Below the pieces are notes generated by a model. It was not told the DNA's origin. It ran no database searches and was given only the letters and a program-made list of their open reading frames with translations. 64,000 bases of DNA, from the NCBI GenBank assembly GCA_965261065.1, contig OZ253444.1:2790001-2854000 (forward strand), read 5' to 3'. Shown piece by piece: positions 52,560 to 60,966 of this stretch. Numbering within the stretch: the stretch's first letter is position 1; each line of letters opens with the position of its first letter. The translations under genes were made by a program, and so were the position numbers. The stretch is from JAKZVK01 sp965261065. Its GTDB lineage: Bacteria > Acidobacteriota > Terriglobia > Bryobacterales > UBA6623.

Positions 52560-53858
52560 ATGCCTTCCAACGCCGCGCCCTCCCCTCCCCCACTGTTCCC
52601 GGTCCTGCTTGTTCATTTCATCGGCACGCTCGGATTCAGCATTGTCTTACCGTTTCTCGTGTTTCTGGTCTTGCGATTCGGCGGCAATCCGATCATCTAC
52701 GGGCTGGTGGGAGCGACGTACCCGTTGCTGCAACTCATCGGGGCTCCGATCCTTGGGCGGTGGTCCGACCGCTACGGGAGAAAGCGGATCCTGTTCCTGA
52801 GCCAGGCAGGAACATTCGCATCCTGGGTGATATTCACGGTTGCTTTGCTGGTTCCTCCGACAGCGCTCGCCTCGTTTGAATCTCCGCTCCTTGGGACCTT
52901 CACGTTGACCGCGCCGCTCGGATTGATCTTTGTCGCGCGCGCGCTGGATGGGTTGACCGGCGGCAACGTCTCCGTCGCCAATGCCTACGTGGCCGATGTC
53001 ACCTCAGAGGAAAATCGAAGCGAGAGCTTTGGGCGGATGGGGGTCGCGTCCAATCTCGGTTTCATCGTCGGTCCGGGGCTTGCAGCGTTGCTCGGTGCGA
53101 CGCAGATGGGTGAGACCTTGCCCGTAGTCGCCGCGCTACTCATCTCGCTCACAGCCACGATCTTGATCGCCGCTCTGTTGCCGGAGTCAAACCCTTGCAC
53201 TGACATTCAACACCAAGCTGAAGCCCGCGTTGGAGAAATCTTCGGGCAGGAGCACAGCGACTGTCTTGAGTTACAGCAAGCCCAGCAGGCCGGGGTCCGG
53301 GACGCGTTGAAGCGAAAACACGTGCCGCTGATGCTGCTTCTCTATTTCGTGATCTTCTTGGGCTTCAACTTCTTCTACACGTCGTTTCCCGTTCACGCGG
53401 CGGGCAAACTGGGATGGAGCGTCACCCAAACCGGCATCTTCTTTGCCTCACTGAGTGCGATGATGGTGTTCGTCCAAGGGCCTCTGCTGGCTCGCCTGGC
53501 GAAAAAGTGGTCTGATCCCGTCCGGATCATAGGCGGAAGCCTGGTGCTGGGCACCAACTTCCTGCTGATGTTGTCGCGAGACACCCTGACGATCTATGCG
53601 GCCGCCGCGTTGTTTGCTCTCGGAAACGGCATCATGTGGCCCTCGGTGCTTTCGTTGCTCTCGAAGGTCGCCGGCGAACGGTACCAAGGCGCCGTGCAGG
53701 GGTTCGCGGGCAGCTTCGGAGGCCTGGCAAGCGTGATCGGTCTCGTGCTCGGTGGTCTGCTCTATCAACAGACGGGGGAACTGACGTTTGTTGTCTCGGC
53801 CGGACTGATCTATCTCGGCGGGCTGCTGTCGTTGCCACTGCTGCGGATCAACAACTAG
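52560..53858 (+). CDS. Major facilitator superfamily transporter (TetA-like)
   Basis: A 432-residue protein with 12 predicted helices. The first helix is VLLVHFIGTLGFSIVLPFLVFLVL, motif A follows helix 2 (GRWSDRYGRKRILFLSQAG) and motif C-like glycine-rich segments occur in helix 5 (GFIVGPGLAALLG). A cytoplasmic loop of about 60 residues separates the halves. It resembles drug/proton antiporters of the DHA1 group, including tetracycline exporters; specificity cannot be assigned. ATG 52560 was chosen as the start nearest the first helix. Confidence 0.85.
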   Translation: MPSNAAPSPPPLFPVLLVHFIGTLGFSIVLPFLVFLVLRFGGNPIIYGLVGATYPLLQLIGAPILGRWSDRYGRKRILFLSQAGTFASWVIFTVALLVPPTALASFESPLLGTFTLTAPLGLIFVARALDGLTGGNVSVANAYVADVTSEENRSESFGRMGVASNLGFIVGPGLAALLGATQMGETLPVVAALLISLTATILIAALLPESNPCTDIQHQAEARVGEIFGQEHSDCLELQQAQQAGVRDALKRKHVPLMLLLYFVIFLGFNFFYTSFPVHAAGKLGWSVTQTGIFFASLSAMMVFVQGPLLARLAKKWSDPVRIIGGSLVLGTNFLLMLSRDTLTIYAAAALFALGNGIMWPSVLSLLSKVAGERYQGAVQGFAGSFGGLASVIGLVLGGLLYQQTGELTFVVSAGLIYLGGLLSLPLLRINN

Positions 53859-53900
53859 AGTGTTCCGCTAGCTGGAGCTTGGGTGATGATCCCGCAAAGA

Positions 53901-54995
53901 TCATTTGCCGATGATCCAGTCAACCGGCTTACCCTCGACACCTGTCAGTTCTTGGTAGTCGACGCCGGCCAATTCGAGCATGGTAGGGGCGATATCGCTT
54001 TGCTCGACGGCCGGTGCGTTGTGCGCTTCCCCTCGCGCGGCAGTGTCGGGGCCAATCGCGGCGATCCAAACGCGCTCGGCACCCTCCACCTTCGCCCCAT
54101 GTTTGTGCCAGTCCTGCGTTGTTGAACCACGGCCGTGGTCGGTTGCAACCAGCAGCGTGGTCCGGCCCCGATACTGCGGGTCGGTCTGGAGCATCTCCCA
54201 CAGTCGCTGTAAGCAGGTGTCGACATAGCCTGCAGTGTCGAGCACCCGATCGTAGCGGCGGTCGTGCGCCCAATCGTCTGTCTCGCCGAGCGCGATGTAA
54301 AGCACGCGCGGCTTGACCGTCTTGAGGTATTCGATCGCCATTTCGAAGGTGACATAGTCATGCCGAACATTGCGCCACGGCGTGAGGGTTTCAAATTGCA
54401 CGCGGCTCAACTGTTCGAGTCGCTCGGAGGCATCTTGCATTTGAATGCGTTGATACCCGGCGTTGCTGAAAATCGCATCAGGATCACTGGCTCCGATGCC
54501 TTCGAAGACGTCCCAGGAACCGAACAAGGCGACCTTACGCTTGGGGAGTGCCCACTCCTGGCGCAGGATCTCGAGAACCGTTTGGGAAGGGTTGGGACGG
54601 AGGTCGTTGCTATCGATGATGTCGTCCCGCGGCCGCCCCGTCAGGATCTCGGAATACCCCGGGTAGGAGAAACGATGCCGATTGCGCAGTGTCACCGCGG
54701 CGCCGCGGTCGCCGTTGCCGAAGATCACTCCCCGTGGCACCAGCTCGTTCCACAGAAAAGGCATCAAAAGCCGGCGCCTTTGCTCGGCTGAGTCCGCCCA
54801 CAGCGATGTGCGCAGGGGCTCGGCGTTCTTCATCCCGGCGTCTTCTCGACTCATCAAGAGAGGGTCGATTCCGCGAAAGACTTCTTGCCAACGCAGTCCG
54901 TCGGTGGTGACAAGCACGAGGTTCTTCGTCTTGTAGTCGCCGGCCTCCAGAAGAGCGGGTACTACCATTGCAAGGACCGTCAGCAGTAACTTCAT
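53901..54995 (-). CDS. Exported alkaline-phosphatase-superfamily hydrolase
   Basis: A 364-residue protein with a short signal peptide (LLLTVLAMVVPALLEAG). The alkaline phosphatase/sulfatase fold is seen from LVLVTTDGLRWQEVF (first metal Asp), SYPGYSEILTGRP (Ser/Thr nucleophile region), ALGETDDWAHDRRYD and LLVATDHGRGS (metal Asp and His), then HGAKVEGAERVWIAAIGP. Members cleave phosphate or sulphate esters; the exact substrate is unknown. It is convergent with the MFS gene. Confidence 0.82.
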   Translation of the reverse strand: MKLLLTVLAMVVPALLEAGDYKTKNLVLVTTDGLRWQEVFRGIDPLLMSREDAGMKNAEPLRTSLWADSAEQRRRLLMPFLWNELVPRGVIFGNGDRGAAVTLRNRHRFSYPGYSEILTGRPRDDIIDSNDLRPNPSQTVLEILRQEWALPKRKVALFGSWDVFEGIGASDPDAIFSNAGYQRIQMQDASERLEQLSRVQFETLTPWRNVRHDYVTFEMAIEYLKTVKPRVLYIALGETDDWAHDRRYDRVLDTAGYVDTCLQRLWEMLQTDPQYRGRTTLLVATDHGRGSTTQDWHKHGAKVEGAERVWIAAIGPDTAARGEAHNAPAVEQSDIAPTMLELAGVDYQELTGVEGKPVDWIIGK

Positions 54996-55025
54996 GCGGG
55001 GTCTCCGATCTCGCGGCGTCGGCGG

Positions 55026-55649
55026 CTAGTACAGCCGTTCACGGTAGGACTCTTCGATGCGGTCGTCCAAGGTCGCCAGCTCGATGTCCCAGTCCAACTG
55101 GCCTTTCAAGACCTCCCCGAGCGAAGGCAGGTCGGCAATCTCGGGCCACTCGACCGGCTTCCACAGGCCGGAACGGATCATGCACTTGGCGCAGTGAAAG
55201 AATACCGTTTCGACCGACACGACGATGGCCAGCTTGGGGACTTTGCCCTTGTACGTCATGCGTTCGAGAAGATCGCGATCTCGAACGATCTGCGCGCGGC
55301 CGTTGACGCGAAGCGTGTCCCCTTTGCCGGGCACCAGGAAGATCACGGCGATCTGCGACGACTCCAGGATGTTCGTCAACGTATCGGCGATTCGATTGCC
55401 CGGGCGGTCGGGGATCGCCAGCGTGGTGTCGTCGAGCGCGAGTGCGAATCCTGCTGGGTCGCCTTTGGGGGATACGTCCATGTCGCCCTGGGCATTGCGC
55501 GACGCGATCACGCAGAACGGCGAGCGCTCGATGAACTGACGCGAGAAGGGGTCGAGCCGCGGCCGGCCCTTGCGCGCCACCATGGGATCGGGCTCGTGGA
55601 GGATTGCCCGCAGTTCGTCCGCGGAGTTGATGGTGTCTTGGAACTCCAT
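55026..55649 (-). CDS. Pyridoxamine 5'-phosphate oxidase-fold FMN protein (MSMEG_1061 type)
   Basis: A 207-residue flavin-binding split-barrel protein. Typical parts are RPRLDPFSRQFIERSPFCVIASRNAQGDMDVSPKGDPAGF, IPDRPGNRIADTLTNILESSQIAVIFLVPG, TLRVNGRAQIVRD and FFHCAKCMIRSGLW. The HCxKCxxRSxLW ending is characteristic of this subfamily, which is thought to bind FMN or a related cofactor; the reaction is unknown. It ends 30 bases downstream of the phosphatase start on the same strand. Confidence 0.88.
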   Translation of the reverse strand: MEFQDTINSADELRAILHEPDPMVARKGRPRLDPFSRQFIERSPFCVIASRNAQGDMDVSPKGDPAGFALALDDTTLAIPDRPGNRIADTLTNILESSQIAVIFLVPGKGDTLRVNGRAQIVRDRDLLERMTYKGKVPKLAIVVSVETVFFHCAKCMIRSGLWKPVEWPEIADLPSLGEVLKGQLDWDIELATLDDRIEESYRERLY

Positions 55650-56019
55650 GGTTATCTACTGTAACGGTTCGCCGGGGAGCGGACGGGCGGCAGCCGTCCA
55701 CTACGATAAGGGGACCGTGTCGAGGCTTCGCCGTCGTCCTGCCGGGCTTCAGTGCCGGGTACGGGGCGGTGCGGCAAATTCTCCAAGTGGGGTCCGCTGG
55801 GCATGCAGCAGTTGAGTCACGTACGCAAGGGCAAGTTCGAGGTGCTAGGGTTCGCGGGCAACTCGACGCCGGATCACATGGACCACTATCACGCGCTGGA
55901 GACATGGCTACGCCGCATCAAGCTGTAGACGGTCGAGGCGGTCAGCTCAGAAAGAACAACGGGTGGTATGCTCTGGTTGCGCTCGACGGACCGAGCGATG
56001 AACGAAACGGAGTTGAAGG
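55650..56019. other. Intergenic region with a gene fragment
   Basis: The stretch holds the C-terminal gene fragment at 55770-55928 and a GGGGCGGTGCGGCAA word (55763-55777) that also forms hairpin H7 near 21.24 kb. No promoter for the amidohydrolase is obvious. Confidence 0.4.
55770..55928 (+). pseudogene. C-terminal fragment of an unidentified protein
   Basis: A frame with protein-like composition reads KFSKWGPLGMQQLSHVRKGK, then FEVLGFAGNSTPDHMDHYHALETWLRRIKL, and a stop. It lacks a proper start and signal (an internal ATG at 55803 has no ribosome binding site), so it is probably what remains of a deleted gene. The family is not recognised. Confidence 0.45.
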
Positions 56020-57339
56020 ATGAACGGCAATAAACCGAATCGGCGCTGGACAGGGTGGGTGAGGCTGCCCGCGCTGGTCGCTTTCTGCCTGGTCGCGGCT
56101 TTCTCCCTGCAGCAAGGCGAGTACGACCTGCTGCTCAAAGGCGGCTACGTGATCGACCCGAGGAACGGGATCTCGGGGCATCGCGACGTGGCCATTTCAG
56201 ACGGCAAAATCGCTGCTGTGTCGGAATCAATTGACGAATCGAAGGCCACGCGAACTCTCGACGTCAGTGACCTTTACATCACGCCCGGCCTCGTGGACCT
56301 GCATGTACATATGTTCTCGACGACTAACATCCCCGGCGCGTGGGCGGGCGATAACAGCGTGCAACCGGATTCGAACACGCTGCCGACCGGCGTCACCACG
56401 GCCGTGGACGCGGGCAGCTCGGGTTGGCGCAACTTCGAATTCTTCCGTCATACCGTGATCGACAAGGAGCGGCTCAAGACGCGCATGCTGGCGCATATCA
56501 ACATCGCCGGCTTCGGCATGATCACCGACATCACCGAGCAGAAAGACTTCAACCCCGAAGAAGTGGCGCGGTTGGCTGAGAAACACAAGGACGTGATCGT
56601 GGGCGTCAAGAGCGCGCACTATCGGCTGCCGGATTGGGCTTCCGTCGACCAGGCAGTCAAGGCCGGTACGCTGGCCGGCATCCCGGTGATGGTGGACTTC
56701 GGTTACTTCCTGCCGGAGCGGCCGTTCTACGAACTGGTGCTCAAGCGGTTGCGGCCCGGCGACATGCCGACGCATATGTTCCGCGGCCCGGTGCCGTGGG
56801 TGGACGAGAACGGCAAGCTCTACGACTATCTGCATCGGGCGCGCAAGCGTGGCGTGAAGTTCGATGTCGGCCATGGCGGCGGCAGCTTCGTGTTCCGCAA
56901 TGCCGTCCCGGCGATCGAGCAGGGTTTCTATCCTGACTCGATCTCGACCGATATCCATCAGGGTTCGGTGAACGGCGCCATGATGGACATGCAAACAACC
57001 ATGTCGAAGTTTCTGGCGATGGGGATGCCGTTGGACGAGGTGGTCAAAGCGTCCACCTGGAACCCGGCGCAGCAAATCCAGCGCGAAGAGCTAGGACACC
57101 TCACGCCGGGGGCGGTGGCCGACATCGCCGCGTTCCGGATGCTGCATCGCAAGTTTCGTTTTCGCGACGGCAGCGACGGCGCCGTCAACGGGAATCAGCG
57201 GCTGTTTTGCGAGCTGACCCTGCGGGAGGGCCGTGTCGTTTGGGATTGGAACTCGCTCACCGGCGTGGATTACCAGAAGTTGGGGCCGGAGTACGGGTTC
57301 CGCAAAGGGGTCGACCAGATCATCCGGCCGCCGCACTAA
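56020..57339 (+). CDS. Exported amidohydrolase/deacetylase-family metallohydrolase
   Basis: A 439-residue protein with an N-terminal signal or anchor (LPALVAFCLVAAFSLQQGE). The amidohydrolase barrel has YDLLLKGGYVIDPRNGISG, the metal motif LVDLHVHMF, VGVKSAHYRLP (the Lys probably carbamylated), the His-bearing DVGHGGGSF and STDIHQGS with the final Asp. The length and HVH motif match the D-aminoacylase/deacetylase-like group, but the substrate is unknown. The stop codon TAA (57337-57339) lies within the 4-bp duplication of the ISAzo13 element, so the insertion hit the very end of the gene without truncating it. Confidence 0.88.
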   Translation: MNGNKPNRRWTGWVRLPALVAFCLVAAFSLQQGEYDLLLKGGYVIDPRNGISGHRDVAISDGKIAAVSESIDESKATRTLDVSDLYITPGLVDLHVHMFSTTNIPGAWAGDNSVQPDSNTLPTGVTTAVDAGSSGWRNFEFFRHTVIDKERLKTRMLAHINIAGFGMITDITEQKDFNPEEVARLAEKHKDVIVGVKSAHYRLPDWASVDQAVKAGTLAGIPVMVDFGYFLPERPFYELVLKRLRPGDMPTHMFRGPVPWVDENGKLYDYLHRARKRGVKFDVGHGGGSFVFRNAVPAIEQGFYPDSISTDIHQGSVNGAMMDMQTTMSKFLAMGMPLDEVVKASTWNPAQQIQREELGHLTPGAVADIAAFRMLHRKFRFRDGSDGAVNGNQRLFCELTLREGRVVWDWNSLTGVDYQKLGPEYGFRKGVDQIIRPPH

Positions 57340-57340
57340 G

Positions 57341-58630
57341 AATCCGTCACAAAATAACCTTGTCAATCTAGGGTCTTGCGGGGAAGGAGCGTGTAGTTCC
57401 ACTCCCCGTGAAACTTGTCTCGGCGCAGCTTGAGGGCCGCCATCTGCTGGTGGGTGATCTTGATGCCGGTCGGATAACTGCCCGTGTCGAGTTCGGCATG
57501 GACTTGCAATCCCGTTCGCGTCGTCGTCGCGGCGATCAGATTCACGATCACCTCATGGCTGATCAGCGGCTTGCCGCGCCAGTTCTGACTGATGTAGGAA
57601 AACAGCCGGTGCTCAATCTTGTTCCACTTGCTGGTGCCGGGCGGGAAGTGACACACCGCGATCCGCAGCCCGGTTTCGTCCGCCAGCTTCTGCAATTCCA
57701 GCTTCCACAGCCGCGGACGCGAGCCATTGCTGCCGCCCGCGTCGGCGGTGATCAGCAAGCGCTTCGCCTGCGGATAAGCGGCCTGCCCCATCGAGCGCCA
57801 CCAGCGGCGGATCGTCTCGACCGCAAACGCCGCCGTGTCATGATCCACCCCGACGCTGACCCAACCCCGGTTGCGCGCCATGTCATAGACCCCGTAGGGC
57901 GTGGCCCGGCCCAGTTCGGGAATCGGAAAATCATGCACCCGCACCTTCTCCGGATCACCCTTCGGCCGTAGCTCCCGCCCGTTGTTTTTGAAGTCTCCCA
58001 CCAGTTCCCGCTTCTTCGTGTCGACCGAGATGGCGGGCTGGCGGTGAGCCAAAAAACGCTTCACCTTGCGGTTAATCTGTTCAAACTGAGCGTTGCGGTC
58101 GGGATGCTTCGTTCCTTCTTTCGTCTTGCGGTTGGCTTGCAGGCGGTAACCCAGCTGGTGCAGCAGCTCGGCCACCATGCGATGACTCGTTGGGTGGCCC
58201 CTCCGTTCGAGTTCGGCGGCTAGCTTGCGGACACTTTTCAACGTCCAGCGCAGGGGGGATTCCGGATCGCCGCGCGTGAGTGGCTCGACCAGCCGCTCCA
58301 GCTCGCTCTTGAGAGTGGGGTCTTTCGTGACGCTTCGCTTGCGCCCGCCGCCCCGACGCCGGATGCGGCCGGGCGGAGGCCCAGCGGGCTCGGTTAACTC
58401 CTGGCGGCCACGGGCAATGACTTGCCGTGAGACCTCGGTCGCTCGGGCCACTGCCGAGATGCCGCCGCGCCCCAGGGCCAAGCTTTCCGCGGCCACCAGC
58501 AGCCGCCGCGAACGTTCATCGAGCACCCCTCGCAGCGCCTCATAACGACGCTTGATGGCTGCCGGCTCGCTCACCCTTCCAGAGTAAGTGAAAACAATTC
58601 TAGATGCAAATGTTATTTTGTGACAGTTTC
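57341..58630. mobile_element. ISAzo13-family insertion sequence, about 1290 bp
   Basis: Inverted ends share GTCACAAAATAAC (57346-57358 and, reversed, 58612-58624). A TAAG direct repeat lies directly outside both ends (57337-57340 and 58631-58634), probably the target duplication. The element sits exactly at the stop codon of the upstream hydrolase gene. Confidence 0.8.
57363..58574 (-). CDS. ISAzo13-family transposase
   Basis: A 403-residue DDE transposase. It starts SEPAAIKRRYEALRGVLDERSRRLLVAAESLALGRGG and has a helix-turn-helix (ISAVARATEVSRQVIARGRQEL). The core contains ISVDTKKRELVGDF, LLITADAGGSNGSRPRLWK and HFPPGTSKWNKIEHRLFSYI with the final Glu, all diagnostic of ISAzo13. GTG 58574 is the best start; an ATG at 58658 would lie outside the element. 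The frame is intact. Confidence 0.9.
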   Translation of the reverse strand: MSEPAAIKRRYEALRGVLDERSRRLLVAAESLALGRGGISAVARATEVSRQVIARGRQELTEPAGPPPGRIRRRGGGRKRSVTKDPTLKSELERLVEPLTRGDPESPLRWTLKSVRKLAAELERRGHPTSHRMVAELLHQLGYRLQANRKTKEGTKHPDRNAQFEQINRKVKRFLAHRQPAISVDTKKRELVGDFKNNGRELRPKGDPEKVRVHDFPIPELGRATPYGVYDMARNRGWVSVGVDHDTAAFAVETIRRWWRSMGQAAYPQAKRLLITADAGGSNGSRPRLWKLELQKLADETGLRIAVCHFPPGTSKWNKIEHRLFSYISQNWRGKPLISHEVIVNLIAATTTRTGLQVHAELDTGSYPTGIKITHQQMAALKLRRDKFHGEWNYTLLPRKTLD

Positions 58631-58711
58631 TAAGGGAGCGGGCTTCAACCGCTGACATCTGCCGATTGAGGCCGCGAGCGGTGAGTTGGTACCATATCGC
58701 GAACGGCCTCT

Positions 58712-59971
58712 ATGAATCCCTCCAGTAACGTACGTCCTACGTTCGCCCAAAAGCTCATCCGTTTCGCCGCCTCGATCGCGCCGGGCATCTTCATGATCGG
58801 CTACGTGATCGGGACCGGCAGCGTCACCACGATGGCGTCGGCCGGGGCCAGCTACGGCATGTCGCTGACGTGGACGCTCGTCCTCGCGTCGCTGTTCACG
58901 CACATCATGGTCGTCGCCATGAGCCGGCTGACGATCTTAACCGGCGAGACGACGCTGTTCACCTTCCGCACGCACTTCGGACGGCCGGTGACGATCTTCA
59001 TCATCGGCTCGTTGATGATCACTCAACTGGCATCGATCATCGGCGTGATGGCGATCGTCAGCGACGTGATGCGCGAGTGGACCGTGCAGGTCACCGGCGG
59101 CGAGGGAGTGCCGCAGATCGTCTGGGCGGCGGGGTTCACCTTGCTGCTGCTGGGACTCTATTGGCAAGGCCGCCACAAGTTCTTCTTGAAAGTGCTGGCG
59201 CTGCTGGTGTCGATGATGGGCGTCGCGTTCTTCGTGACGGCCTTCCTGGTCGTTCCCGACCCTGCCACGATGATCGAAGGGCTGGTGCCGAGCATTCCGC
59301 GAGTCGGCAATCCGGCTTTGTTGATCGCCGGGATGGTGGGGACGACGATGGCGGGCGTGGTGCTGATGACGCGCAGCGTGCTGGTGCAGGAGAAGGGGTG
59401 GACGACCCGCGACTTCCACGAAGTCAACCGCGATTCGGGCGTGTCGATGACGCTGCTGTTTTTCATCAACGCGGCGATCATGGCTTGCGCCGCCGGGACC
59501 TTGCACATCAAGGGGATGGAGATCGAGAAGGCGATTGACATGGTGCGGACGATCGAGCCGCTGGCAGGGGCCGCCGCGGCCGCGCTGTTCGTCTTCGGTA
59601 TTCTGGCGGCCGGTTTGTCATCGCTCTTTCCGAACTACTTACTGGGGCCGTGGTTGATTTCGGACTTCCTGGGCATCAAGCGCGACATGAGCCGCGCGGC
59701 GTTTCGCGTGTTGGTGGTGGCGACGTCGTTGTTCGGGCTGATCGTGCCGATCTTCGGAGGGAGCCCGGTTCAGATCATGATTGCCTCGCAGGCGCTGAGC
59801 CCGTTGGTGATGCCGTTGCTGGCGTTGTTTGTTTGGATCCTGATCAACAAGCCAGGTGTTGTGCGGGAGCACAAGCCCTCAACCTTGCTGAACGCGGGCA
59901 TGGCGGTCACGGTGGCGTTTTCGTTCTATATGCTCTATCTCGCCGTGATGGGTTTCCTCGGGCAGATGTAG
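58712..59971 (+). CDS. Nramp-related transporter lacking DPGN and MPH motifs
   Basis: A 419-residue inner-membrane protein with about 11 helices and the LeuT-type Nramp layout. Helix 1 is PGIFMIGYVIGTGSVTTM, where Nramp proteins have the metal-binding DPGN; helix 6 is AGMVGTTMAGVVLMTRS, where they have MPH. The canonical transition-metal ligands are thus absent, as in non-canonical Nramp-related proteins, some of which move Mg2+ or other substrates. The start at ATG 58712 is close after the ISAzo13 element, which may have altered its promoter. Confidence 0.8.
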   Translation: MNPSSNVRPTFAQKLIRFAASIAPGIFMIGYVIGTGSVTTMASAGASYGMSLTWTLVLASLFTHIMVVAMSRLTILTGETTLFTFRTHFGRPVTIFIIGSLMITQLASIIGVMAIVSDVMREWTVQVTGGEGVPQIVWAAGFTLLLLGLYWQGRHKFFLKVLALLVSMMGVAFFVTAFLVVPDPATMIEGLVPSIPRVGNPALLIAGMVGTTMAGVVLMTRSVLVQEKGWTTRDFHEVNRDSGVSMTLLFFINAAIMACAAGTLHIKGMEIEKAIDMVRTIEPLAGAAAAALFVFGILAAGLSSLFPNYLLGPWLISDFLGIKRDMSRAAFRVLVVATSLFGLIVPIFGGSPVQIMIASQALSPLVMPLLALFVWILINKPGVVREHKPSTLLNAGMAVTVAFSFYMLYLAVMGFLGQM

Positions 59972-60031
59972 GCGGGTTGCCCTAGTGTGGCCTGTTGCTG
60001 TGAGTGCGTAAGAAAAGGAGCGGGCTAGGTC

Positions 60032-60265
60032 CTACAGAACGCCGGCTGGGAGCTTGAACCGCCGGATGATGGCGGAGATCACACCCTTGCGCAATTCCTG
60101 ACCCTCTCGGTGGCACTTCACCGGAAACGACTCCGGGCTCCCGTTGATGTCCGGATGATAGATCATCCGCTCGCTGCCCTTGCCGCGGCTTTTCCAAAAC
60201 TCGAACCGCTTGTCGTACTTACGAAGCCGTTTCTCAAGGTCCCTGAACTTGTACGGCTTAGGCAG
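60032..60265 (-). CDS. hicA: HicA-type toxin with CTG start
   Basis: The frame encodes 77 residues matching the HicA double-stranded-RNA-binding-like fold: KPYKFRDLEKRLRKYDKRFEFWKSRGKGSERMIYHPDI, then SFPVKCHREGQELRKGVISAIIRRFKLP. HicA toxins cleave mRNA. No ATG, GTG or TTG lies between the preceding in-frame stop and the conserved start; the codon at the expected position is CTG (60265). In the usual GSH motif the His is replaced by Glu32. The gene overlaps the hicB stop by eight bases, so coupling is likely. It may be inactive or poorly translated. Confidence 0.75.
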   Translation of the reverse strand: MPKPYKFRDLEKRLRKYDKRFEFWKSRGKGSERMIYHPDINGSPESFPVKCHREGQELRKGVISAIIRRFKLPAGVL

Positions 60266-60644
60266 TCGCCTGTTGGAACTCAGGGTGGCCGGCTGTCAGC
60301 GGCGGCGTGGGGACATCGAGGGCCCTCGCTTCGATGTCTGGGTTTCTGCGCTTCGTCGACCCCGCGGCAGACCTCAGGAGTTGGTCCCGCTTCGCGTCGG
60401 TGAAGAGTGTCCAGTACTGCGGCTCAGCGGGCTTCCACACCAACTCGGGTTGTGACTTGAGCCGCGCGAAGCTCAGTTGCATCGCGACGAGATCGCTCAA
60501 CTCTCGAACTGCTTCGTCGATCGTTTTCCCGTAACCCCTGAGGTCCATTTCGAGGGCCAGCGCAACCCAGTCCTTGCCCTCTCGATAAGCCAACACGCTC
60601 AGGTTCACTGATGACGCATCCTGCTCTTTGTTCGCTGCTGACAT
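60258..60644 (-). CDS. hicB: HicB-type antitoxin
   Basis: A 128-residue protein with the HicB partial RNase H-like fold (NLSVLAYREGKDWVALALEMDLRGYGKTIDEAVRELSDLVAMQLSFA) and a longer, polar C-terminal part. It would bind and neutralise HicA and repress the operon. Here the antitoxin gene comes first. The start at ATG 60644 follows GAGAAG; an earlier ATG at 60683 is in frame but lacks a site. Confidence 0.75.
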   Translation of the reverse strand: MSAANKEQDASSVNLSVLAYREGKDWVALALEMDLRGYGKTIDEAVRELSDLVAMQLSFARLKSQPELVWKPAEPQYWTLFTDAKRDQLLRSAAGSTKRRNPDIEARALDVPTPPLTAGHPEFQQATA

Positions 60645-60966
60645 GGTCTTCTCGCGACCCCGTGCTGGACCGGAAGCAGGCATAACGAGCCTTCAGTCTA
60701 GCCGAACGCCAAGTGAGGGCTCGAACGGTACGCCATCACTCAGCCAGACCGGGCAACGCTCCCCCAGCATCCCGTGGTGTGCTTCTCATGCCTATCGTAT
60801 CGGCTGACCGTGTCTCAGACGTTGATTTCCCGCGTAAATCACTGATGCCGTGGTACTTGAGTTTTGTGACTGGAATTCCGCAACCCCTGAACGTGGACGC
60901 CGCGTCGACCAACCTCCTGAACCGCGACTCTCACAACATGAAGCAGGGTCTATAATCGTTCGCGAC
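60645..60966. other. Divergent spacer between hicB and phoD
   Basis: No gene is supported here. A perfect TATAAT at 60951-60956 lies just before the phoD start. Nothing else of note is visible. Confidence 0.5.
60951..60956 (+). promoter_or_regulatory. -10 box of phoD-like gene
   Basis: TATAAT ends ten bases before ATG 60967, so transcription should start at about 60963 and give a nearly leaderless mRNA. The -35 position (CTCTCA at 60928-60933) is weak. Confidence 0.5.
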
